Assembly: GCA_026399755.1 (NCBI GenBank)
Contig: JAPLQI010000060.1
Location: forward strand, 49,348 to 113,347
Direction of reading: 5' to 3'
DNA from: Pseudomonadota bacterium
GTDB lineage: Bacteria > Pseudomonadota > Gammaproteobacteria > Burkholderiales > Chitinibacteraceae
Length of the DNA stretch: 64,000 nt
The notes below the pieces were generated by a model. It searched no databases. It was given only the letters and a program-made list of their open reading frames with translations, and was not told the origin of the DNA. Shown piece by piece: positions 57,534 through 64,000 of this stretch. Position numbers and translations under genes: made by a program. Positions within the stretch are counted from its first letter, which is position 1. Each line of letters starts with the position of its first letter.

Positions 57534-59003
57534 ATGCCTGATTATCCTATCATTGCCGCAGTAGATCTTGGCTCAAACAGTTTTCGCTTACAAATCGCCC
57601 GTGTTGTTGAAGGTGCTTTGTTTCCTCTAGATTCCTTGAAAGAAACAGTAAGACTTGGGGCAGGCATGGATGCCTCTGGCTCCCTGACGCCCGAGGCCCA
57701 ACAGCAAGCTATTGAGGCACTCTCTCGCTTTGGTGAGCGTTTGCGGGGTCTACCCGTGGAATGTGTGCGTGCGGTGGCGACCAATACATTTAGAGTTGCA
57801 AAGAATGCCAGTGCTTTTCTACCCCAAGCAGAAGCCGCTCTGGGTTTCCCTATTGAAGTGATTGCAGGGCGTGAAGAAGCGCGGCTGATTTATATTGGCG
57901 CGGCGCATAGCCTGCCAGCGACGCGTGATAAGCGTTTGGTGGTGGATATTGGTGGCGGCTCTACTGAGCTAATTACCGGCAGCCACTTTAGAATTTTTCG
58001 TACTGAAAGCGTGCCTATGGGCTGCGTGAGCTGGAGCTTACGTTTTTTCCCTGATGGCATCATTACAGCTGAGCGCTTGGCTGAGGCCGAGCTTGCTGCG
58101 CGTGGCATGTTGCTTTCGCTGGTGCCAGATTTTAATCATGAGCAATGGCAGCGTGCGGTAGGCACTTCCGGCACAGCTCGCTCGATTGCCGATATTTTAG
58201 AACTGAATGATTTCTCTGCGCTGGGCATTACCCGCGACGGGATGGATAAATTACGTAAGCATATTCTGGCCGCAGGGCATGTGGATAAGGTGCAGCTCAA
58301 TGGCCTGCGCGCTGATCGCCGTCCTGTATTGCCAGGTGGCTTTGCCATCATGATGGCCGTATTCGATATGCTGGCTGTGGAGCGCATGGGCGTGACCTTT
58401 GGCGCGCTGCGCGATGGTGTTTTATACGATCTAGTTGGGCGTCAATCAGAGCACGACATTCGTCATCGCTCGGTAGAGCAATTTCAGCGCCGCTACCATG
58501 TAGATCCTTACCAAGCCGAACGTGTGGGTATTTTGGCGGGCAAACTATTTAGCCGCATGGTGGCAGACGATGCGGTAGGCGCACATCGCCTAAATATGGC
58601 GGCGTCCTTACACGAAGTAGGACGTTCGATTGCGCATGCTAGCTACCACAAACATTCAGCTTATATTTTATTGCATGCCGATATGCCAGGGTTTTCTAAA
58701 CGGGAGCAAGCTTTGCTGGCTCGTTTAGTTTTGGCGCATCGCGGTGGCCTCGGTAAGCTAGATGATGAAGTCATTGATTTAGTGGAATGGTCCGCGATTT
58801 TGGCGCTTAGACTTGCGACTATTTTTTGTCGCTCTCGCACCGACATCGAGTTCCCTTTACTGCGTTGTGAAGCCAATAGTAAGCAATTTTTACTGGAGTT
58901 AGACAGTGCTTGGTTGGAAGCCAATCCATTGACCGCTTATGCGCTTACAGAGGAGGTGAATGCATGGCAAAACATCGGCATGAAACTACTCGTCGTAAGC
59001 TAA
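57534..59003 (+). CDS. ppx: Exopolyphosphatase (Ppx/GppA family)
   Basis: Hydrolyses terminal phosphate from inorganic polyphosphate (or pppGpp if GppA-like). The 489 residues show the actin-like ATPase start AAVDLGSNSFRLQIARV, the second phosphate loop VVDIGGGSTELI and an HD-like C-terminal half (RLNMAASLHEVGRSIAHASYHKHSAYIL). The ATG at 57534 gives the expected N-terminus; the frame to 57459 crosses the phoU terminator. It overlaps the start of corA by 40 bases. Ppx versus GppA cannot be told from sequence alone, but the phoU neighbour favours Ppx. Confidence 0.92.
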   Translation: MPDYPIIAAVDLGSNSFRLQIARVVEGALFPLDSLKETVRLGAGMDASGSLTPEAQQQAIEALSRFGERLRGLPVECVRAVATNTFRVAKNASAFLPQAEAALGFPIEVIAGREEARLIYIGAAHSLPATRDKRLVVDIGGGSTELITGSHFRIFRTESVPMGCVSWSLRFFPDGIITAERLAEAELAARGMLLSLVPDFNHEQWQRAVGTSGTARSIADILELNDFSALGITRDGMDKLRKHILAAGHVDKVQLNGLRADRRPVLPGGFAIMMAVFDMLAVERMGVTFGALRDGVLYDLVGRQSEHDIRHRSVEQFQRRYHVDPYQAERVGILAGKLFSRMVADDAVGAHRLNMAASLHEVGRSIAHASYHKHSAYILLHADMPGFSKREQALLARLVLAHRGGLGKLDDEVIDLVEWSAILALRLATIFCRSRTDIEFPLLRCEANSKQFLLELDSAWLEANPLTAYALTEEVNAWQNIGMKLLVVS

Positions 59004-60061
59004 GGACAGTTCCTACGGCCAGTAAAGTAGGGATGGCACCGGGTAGCCTGCATTATGTGGGCCCGCGTGAGGCTGATCCAACCCTCGCCACCCTGATTGA
59101 ATATGGCCATGCAGCAGATGAGTTTCAGGAAAAACACTTTACTTCCTTGGCTGAAGGCGAGGATTACAAGCCGCGTTTTCCTTTTCTTTGGCTTAATCTG
59201 CACGGTCTTGCCAATATCGATTTACTCAAGGTAGTGGGCCGTCGTTTTGGCCTACATCCCTTGGTGCTTGAAGATATTCTTAACACCGAGCAAAGACCCA
59301 AAGTCGAAATTTTTAACGGCTATGTGTTTATTTGCGTGCGCTTGGTCAGCGTGAACGAGGCGGGTGAGATTAGCAGCGAGCATGTCAGCATTGTGCTGGG
59401 CCGCAACTACGTGCTGACTTTTCAAGAGCAGCCTAGTGGCACCTTTAATCAAATCCGCGACGGGCTTAAATCCAGCCAGTCGCAGCTGCGCCGCTTTGGC
59501 ACAGATTATCTGGTGTATACCCTGCTGGATAAACTCGTTGATCGCTACTTCTTGGTTTTAGAAGCAATCAGCGAGCGCTGTGAAGATTTGGATGACGCAA
59601 TTTCTAGCGGCCCTCATCCCTCTCAACTGCAAGAAATTCAAGCTTTGCGCCGCACCATGCAATATGTAAAACGTGGCTTATGGCCGCTGCGTGAAGTGAT
59701 GAATACTTTGCAGCGAGATGAGGCGGATTTCTTCCGAGATGAAACCCAGCTCTATTTGCGTGATGTGTATGACCATGTGGTGCAAATGATAGAAAGTGGC
59801 GAGGCGCTGCGAGATTTAGTCAATTCACTGCAAGATAACTACATGTCTTTGCAAGCAAATCGCATGAATATTGAAATGCGCAGGCTTACGGTGCTGACCA
59901 CTATCTTTATGCCGCTGACTTTAATTGCCGGGATTTATGGCATGAATTTCGATGTGATGCCTGAATTAAAGTGGCGTTGGGGGTATTTTATGGTTTTAGG
60001 TGGAATGGCCGCGATTGGTATTGGCCTAGCGCTGTATTTCAGAAAAAAACGCTGGTTCTAA
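58964..60061 (+). CDS. corA: Magnesium/cobalt transporter CorA
   Basis: A 365-residue pentameric divalent-cation channel of the inner membrane. It has a long cytoplasmic N-terminal domain, a helical stalk (about 240-315), and two C-terminal membrane segments. The first ends with the YGMN selectivity motif (GIYGMNFDVMPELKWRWGYF), and a KKRW basic tail follows the second. The ATG at 58964 has AGGAGG 8-13 bases upstream and lies within the last 40 bases of ppx, so it is translationally coupled. No Mg riboswitch is seen. A strong hairpin follows it. Confidence 0.95.
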   Translation: MAKHRHETTRRKLRTVPTASKVGMAPGSLHYVGPREADPTLATLIEYGHAADEFQEKHFTSLAEGEDYKPRFPFLWLNLHGLANIDLLKVVGRRFGLHPLVLEDILNTEQRPKVEIFNGYVFICVRLVSVNEAGEISSEHVSIVLGRNYVLTFQEQPSGTFNQIRDGLKSSQSQLRRFGTDYLVYTLLDKLVDRYFLVLEAISERCEDLDDAISSGPHPSQLQEIQALRRTMQYVKRGLWPLREVMNTLQRDEADFFRDETQLYLRDVYDHVVQMIESGEALRDLVNSLQDNYMSLQANRMNIEMRRLTVLTTIFMPLTLIAGIYGMNFDVMPELKWRWGYFMVLGGMAAIGIGLALYFRKKRWF

Positions 60062-60065
60062 ATCT

Positions 60066-60110
60066 GCTTGCTGAGTGCGCCGGTCTTCCCCCTCACGGCG
60101 CTCAGCAAGC
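60066..60110. terminator. Strong hairpin after corA
   Basis: GCTTGCTGA and GCGCCG (with a two-base bulge) pair with CGGCGC and TCAGCAAGC. No U-run follows. The remainder of the 430-base gap to the family B copy at 60414 is AT-rich and gene-free. Confidence 0.7.
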
Positions 60111-60413
60111 ACTAAGCCTTCTTCGGTGCAGCAGGGGAAGTGATCATTAAGTTGGCTGCGGCGGTCTTGACTTCTTTGTACATTAAAAAAAGAAAGTGCT
60201 GAAAATTCGTGTTCTCTAAGCCGATTCAATGCCTACACCCCTGTTACATCTTGATTTGATACTTTCACTACATTTAAGTAATAAAATCTATTCAGAATTT
60301 TTTTAATATTGAAGTAGAAAGTTTCGTGAAATATTGAATATACATATGTTTAATAAATGCCACAATCATTTATCATATCAATGCAAGATTTCAAAAATTT
60401 AGGGAGTGTTTTC

Positions 60414-60472
60414 GTAGTGCGGGTGAAACCCGCGCGCCATGTTGAAAAAGACGCAGGTTGCACCCGCCCTAC
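60414..60472. repeat. Family B REP-like hairpin, copy 8
   Basis: GTAGTGCGGGTGAAACCCGCG on the left and CGCAGGTTGCACCCGCCCTAC on the right, followed by GATGATTCAATG as in the copies at 15240 and 35880. Confidence 0.88.
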
Positions 60473-60496
60473 GATGATTCAATGCGTGTCAGCGGC

Positions 60497-60994
60497 TTAA
60501 ACCCACCAAGCAAAGGCAAATACGGCAAACATCGATAAGCCGATCGCAACCTTTGCCACCGCGCCTACCAGCATGCCAATGAAGGTGGCGATGCCTACTT
60601 TTCCAGCTTGCATCACATCTTGCCTTGCCCAGAATTCACCCACTGCTGCGCCAATAAATGGTCCTAAAAGCAGGCCGGGCAAGCCAGCAAAAATCCCTAA
60701 AACGCCACCAATGATTGCACCCCAAACCGCAGCAGGGCTAGCCCCCACTTTTTTTGCCCCTAATGCCCCAGCAATATAATCAAGCACCATCGATAAAATC
60801 AGCAGTAAGCCTAGCACGGTCAGCCAGCCATAGCCCACACGCACAAACTGATCTAAATACGCCGCGAGCAACATGCCGCCAAAGATAAATGGTGTAGAAG
60901 GTAAAAACGGCAGCAGCGTGCCCAATAGTCCTGAAATCATCAAGACCCAAGCCAGCACCCACCAGCCAATATCTGCACTTAAAAGTTCTGGCAT
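60497..60994 (-). CDS. DUF456 family membrane protein
   Basis: A 165-residue, glycine-rich membrane protein with about four to five hydrophobic segments and the DUF456 pattern (GLLGTLLPFLPSTPFIFGGMLLAAY, VLDYIAGALGAKKVGASPAAVWGAIIGGVLG, GPFIGAAVGEF). Its function is unknown. The ATG at 60994 has AGGA about 9-12 bases upstream; the frame open to 61036 gives an unconserved start. It stands alone between repeats. Confidence 0.88.
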   Translation of the reverse strand: MPELLSADIGWWVLAWVLMISGLLGTLLPFLPSTPFIFGGMLLAAYLDQFVRVGYGWLTVLGLLLILSMVLDYIAGALGAKKVGASPAAVWGAIIGGVLGIFAGLPGLLLGPFIGAAVGEFWARQDVMQAGKVGIATFIGMLVGAVAKVAIGLSMFAVFAFAWWV

Positions 60995-61121
60995 GTTTTT
61001 CCTGAAGTAAGAATCTAAGTGAGTTTGAGTATGCAACGGTTAGAAGGTTCTTGGTTTTGTGTTGTGAGCTTTTGGGGCTTAGTGAGCAATCCTGAATAAA
61101 GATGCGGGTTTTGCTCCCTAC

Positions 61122-61446
61122 GCGCTAAGCAAAGTCAAAAAGATCTTTTTAGTGCCTTCGGCATGTTGATTTTGGAGCGGTTAGCCACCGCGGGGCCTTC
61201 CTTTCTTGCTTCGCCAAGAAACGAAGCCAAAGAAGGCGACCCCACGAAACACGAAGGCCCCTGCGCTGCGGACAATCGAGTCGGCGGCAGGCGGGATTGG
61301 CTCGTTCCTCGCTCCCTGGCCGAAACCCCGCCCCGCTTGTTCCTCGCTCCGGCGTGTTTCAAGGGGACTTTAAAAAGCCCTATGCAAAGAGCGTGGTTGT
61401 TATGCTTTTTTGCAGTTTGCTAATAAAAAAACAATTTGGTTAGCAC
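61122..61446. repeat. Family C element, copy 5
   Basis: It begins GCGCTAAGCAAA and ends TTTGGTTAGCAC, near-inverted ends. The AAAAAGATCTTTTT and GTGCCTTCGGCA hairpins and the CCTTCCTTTCTTG and CTTGTTCCTCGCTCCGGCG blocks are in the same order as in copies 3 and 4. It fills the gap between the DUF456 and phnE genes; no gene is present. Confidence 0.87.
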
Positions 61447-61476
61447 GTATAGGGCTTCTCCCATACGACATACAAG

Positions 61477-63042
61477 CTACCCCAGTCTTTTGCGCAAAAA
61501 CAAACTAAGTTGTTCCACCAGCCACGATAACCCCAGCATGGCGATGATGATGGTGGCGGCTTGATGTTGCTGGAATAAAGACAAGGTGAAGTAAAGCTGT
61601 TGCCCCAAGCCTCCCGCGCCCACCAAGCCTAAAACCGTGGCCATGCGGATATTGTTTTCCCAGCGGTAGAGCGTGTAGGCAAGCCATTGCGCGGTGACTT
61701 GCGGCATGAGCGCGTAGCAAAAAGCGTTTAGGCGGCTGCTGCCTGAGCAGACTAGCGCGTTAAATGGTTGGGGATCGGCGTTTTCCAGCGTTTCGGTAAA
61801 CAGCCTGCCCAGCACGCCGCAAGTATGCAGCGCTAGCGCTAAGGTTCCGGCAAAGGGGCCAAGGCCGACGGCCAGCACCATGATCGCTGCCCAGAGCAAA
61901 TCGGGCACACCGCGTAGTAAATTTAGCCAGAGTCTTGCTGCGGTTTTTGCCCCTTGCCCCCAGCGGCCAGCGGCAGGAAGGGCGAGCAAGGCTGCACCAA
62001 ATAGCGCAAGCAATGTGCCAACAGCAGAAATCGCCAGCGTTTCTAATGCGCCTTGCGCCACAAGCGTCAGATGACTGGCGCTGGTATCAAAAGGGAAAAA
62101 ATCATAGAGATAAGCGAAAAGCTGGCTGCTGGCGCTAAAGGCCTGTTGCCAATCGCTCCATAGCCAGTAGCAGGAAAAAGCCACCATAGTGATTGCCACC
62201 AGCAGCATTTTGTCTACGTTATGAGCGAGTGCTTTGCGGGCGGCTTGGCTGATGGCTTCGGTGCAGGTGACAAGTAGTAGAAATACAATCAGTAAGCTGC
62301 CGACTTCGCCGCCATTCATCATCTTGATCGAAGTATCAAGCAATTGCCCCAAGCCGCCAGCGCCGACAAAGCCCATCACCGCCGAAGCACGAATCGCGCA
62401 TTCCCAGCGATACACCGAGTAGGAAAGCAGCTCGGGTAGGGCTTGCGGCAGCAGGGCGTGGGTGAAAATCTGCCAGCGCGAAGCACCACTGGCCGCCAGT
62501 GCCGCAGCGGCTTCTTTGGGCTGCGATTCTAAAATCTCTGAATACACTTTCCCCAGCATGCCGCCATAGGCTAAGCCTAGCGCCAGCATTGCGGCGGTAG
62601 AACCTAGCCCAAAGGCGCGAACAAACAGCAGCGCCCAAACGATTTCTGGCACGCCGCGCAGCAACACCAAGGCGCTTCTTAATAGCGGCACACCCAGCCA
62701 GCGGGCAGCGCGATTGCGGCCAGCGGTAAGTAGCGGAATCGATAATGCTTGGGTGCTAAATAGGGCGGCGGGAAAACCGATCAGCATCGCCAGTAGCGAT
62801 CCGCTCGTCGCCACGGCCAATGTCTGTATGGTGGCCAAACCCATCTCTTGCAAAAATTCGGCAGAATGAGCGGGCGGGAAAAAGCTACCTAAAAATACAA
62901 ATAGATGGCTAAGCGTACCGCTTTCCCATAGCTTCCAAGGCGCAAAACCACTGAGCTGGAAGGCGGGGGCAAATAGCAGAATAACGATCAGGGTGATCGT
63001 TAGGCGCAAGCGTGCAGCGGGGTCTTTTTCCCGAACTAGCAT
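61477..63042 (-). CDS. phnE: Phosphonate-type ABC transporter permease, fused double PhnE
   Basis: A 521-residue inner-membrane protein made of two PhnE-like permease halves (about 1-265 and 270-521). Each half carries its own EAA loop for ATPase contact: the first near LAASGASRWQIFTHALLPQALPELLSY..WECAIRASAVMGFVGAGGLGQ, the second near LVCSGSSRLNAFCYALMPQ..WENNIRMATVLGLVGAGGLGQ. PhnE is normally encoded as one ~260-residue chain, so the fusion would form the channel from one polypeptide. It overlaps phnC by 7 bases. Substrate (phosphonate, phosphite or a similar anion) is inferred from family only. Confidence 0.9.
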   Translation of the reverse strand: MLVREKDPAARLRLTITLIVILLFAPAFQLSGFAPWKLWESGTLSHLFVFLGSFFPPAHSAEFLQEMGLATIQTLAVATSGSLLAMLIGFPAALFSTQALSIPLLTAGRNRAARWLGVPLLRSALVLLRGVPEIVWALLFVRAFGLGSTAAMLALGLAYGGMLGKVYSEILESQPKEAAAALAASGASRWQIFTHALLPQALPELLSYSVYRWECAIRASAVMGFVGAGGLGQLLDTSIKMMNGGEVGSLLIVFLLLVTCTEAISQAARKALAHNVDKMLLVAITMVAFSCYWLWSDWQQAFSASSQLFAYLYDFFPFDTSASHLTLVAQGALETLAISAVGTLLALFGAALLALPAAGRWGQGAKTAARLWLNLLRGVPDLLWAAIMVLAVGLGPFAGTLALALHTCGVLGRLFTETLENADPQPFNALVCSGSSRLNAFCYALMPQVTAQWLAYTLYRWENNIRMATVLGLVGAGGLGQQLYFTLSLFQQHQAATIIIAMLGLSWLVEQLSLFLRKRLG

Positions 63043-63824
63043 CGAGCACCCCGAGGCAAGCTGGCCACGGGTGGGGCGCTTGGATCATTACTTTCCCCTG
63101 CATACAGCGTATCGAGCAGGGCTGGGCTGACTTCATGGCTCGGCAAATCAAACTGAATTTGCCCTTGAGCAATGCCAATAATGCGCGGGAAAAATTTGAG
63201 TGCTAGATCAACCGAATGCAAGCTAGTCAGTAGAGTGGCATTGCGTGCTTGTGCTGCCGATGTGAGTAGGGCCAGTGTTTTATCGGCCAATACGGGGTCT
63301 AGCGCAGAAACCGGCTCGTCGGCAAGGATAAGATCGGCCGCTTGATACAGCACGCGTGCTAGGCCCACCCGTTGTAATTGCCCGCCGGATAGGGTATCGC
63401 AAGCCACAAATAATTTATCTGCCAGCTGCACCTGCTCTAATACATTGCGTATCCCTGCAATATCTTGCGGATAAGCCAGCGCCAGCAAAGATTGAGCAAA
63501 GGATTGCCGCCCTAATCGCCCTGCCGCTACCGCCGTGATCACACGGCTTTTGCCTGGCAGCGGCGGTGCTTGATACACCATGCCAATGCGGCTGCGTAAT
63601 TGCTGCAGACGGCGACGATCTAGCAGCCACGGGTTTTGATCTAATAAGCGCAGCTCGCCGCGATTGGGAGAATGGTGAGTGCCTAGCAGCCTAAGTAAAG
63701 AAGACTTACCCGCACCAGAAGGCCCAATCAGCGCAATCTGTTCGCCCTGAGCGGCGGCAAGCGTGATGTCATTTAATACGCGAGTAGCGCCAAGCGTGAG
63801 GGAGAGCTGTTGCAGTTGGAACAT
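63036..63824 (-). CDS. phnC: Phosphonate-type ABC transporter ATPase PhnC
   Basis: A 262-residue ABC ATPase. Walker A is GPSGAGKS (34-41), the Q-loop is MVYQAPPLP, the signature is LSGGQLQRVGLARVL, Walker B is LILADEPVSALDP and the switch is TSLHSVDLAL. It resembles PhnC of phosphonate importers. The ATG at 63824 sets the normal N-terminus (MFQLQQLSLTLG); the frame to 63890 has a poor start. phnE follows with a 7-base overlap, so the two are coupled. The periplasmic binding-protein gene (phnD) is not in the window; repeats fill the upstream side to the window end. Confidence 0.9.
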   Translation of the reverse strand: MFQLQQLSLTLGATRVLNDITLAAAQGEQIALIGPSGAGKSSLLRLLGTHHSPNRGELRLLDQNPWLLDRRRLQQLRSRIGMVYQAPPLPGKSRVITAVAAGRLGRQSFAQSLLALAYPQDIAGIRNVLEQVQLADKLFVACDTLSGGQLQRVGLARVLYQAADLILADEPVSALDPVLADKTLALLTSAAQARNATLLTSLHSVDLALKFFPRIIGIAQGQIQFDLPSHEVSPALLDTLYAGESNDPSAPPVASLPRGARC

Positions 63825-63847
63825 GATGTACTTATTTTTTTGAAAGG

Positions 63848-63905
63848 GTAAAAAATCTGTAGACACAGAGATCGGGGGAGCACAGAGCACACGAAGGAAA
63901 AGCGT
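63848..63905. repeat. Family A half repeat, copy 9
   Basis: AAAAAATCTGTAGACACAGA followed by CGGGGGAGCACAGAGCACACGAAGG units, the same left arm as at 35622. The right arm is not within the window. Confidence 0.75.
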
Positions 63906-63945
63906 CTTTTAGCTTAGCTGGCTTAGCTCTACCTCATCAAAATGG

Positions 63946-64000
63946 GTAGGGCGGGTGAAACCCGCCGAGCTTTGCTGAAACACGAAAAACGGCGGGTTTC
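63946..64000. repeat. Family B REP-like hairpin, copy 9 (cut by window end)
   Basis: GTAGGGCGGGTGAAACCCGCC with GCTTTGCTGAAACACGAAAA as loop and GGCGGGTTTC as the start of the right arm, where the window ends. Confidence 0.85.

Overview
The window looks like chromosome from a mesophilic betaproteobacterium, most likely the Neisseriales/Chromobacteriaceae (Iodobacter or Chitinibacter-like). This is inferred from gene order (dacC-dat-ybeD-lipB-lipA, hemA-prfA, gltB-gltD, phoU-ppx), protein resemblance and a moderate GC content. It was not checked by a database search. Most genes are housekeeping. The gaps between them are unusually rich in several families of short dispersed repeats.

Layout. 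1-4.8 kb: a peptidoglycan carboxypeptidase, a D-amino acid aminotransferase and the lipoate genes lipB and lipA, then a small membrane protein. 5-7.3 kb: a DOPA-dioxygenase-family protein, a thioesterase, a chemoreceptor remnant and an AT-rich PEP-CTERM gene. 7.4-9.6 kb: groES-groEL with a CIRCE operator and an apparent heat-shock promoter. 9.6-12.1 kb: a Fur-box-controlled TonB receptor of the heme/hemoglobin type. 12.2-25.4 kb: bioA, an uncharacterised 517-residue protein, hemA, prfA, an RNase II-like enzyme, a double-CxxC protein, panD, hemF and a large TPR-GAF histidine kinase. 25.7-35.6 kb: a LysR regulator followed by ethanolamine permease, glutamine-synthetase-like ligase, aldehyde dehydrogenase, iron alcohol dehydrogenase and M81 (MlrC-like) metallopeptidase. 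Together these read as a gamma-glutamylation route for ethanolamine or a related amino alcohol. 36-45.7 kb: a two-partner secretion operon (giant TpsA adhesin, a periplasmic tandem-FecR protein and a TpsB transporter). 45.9-51.9 kb: glutamate synthase gltB-gltD. 52.4-54.9 kb: a small exported protein, an S41 protease lipoprotein and a single-domain globin. 55.2-60.1 kb: marC, rpiA, phoU, ppx, corA. 60.5-63.8 kb: a DUF456 membrane protein and a phosphonate-type ABC transporter (phnC plus a fused double phnE).

Repeats. Family A is a palindrome built of CACGGAG/CTCCGTG units, at nine loci. Family B is a REP-like hairpin with GTAGGGCGGGTGAAACCCGCC-type arms, at about nine loci. Family C is a roughly 325 bp element with terminal inverted repeats beginning GCGCTAAGCAAA, in five copies. 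Family D is a MITE-like element with 21 bp perfect terminal inverted repeats, in two copies. Some are nested: B inside A, and C inside B. Two A+C composites bracket the ethanolamine permease gene as direct repeats. No tRNA, rRNA, CRISPR array or intact insertion sequence was seen.
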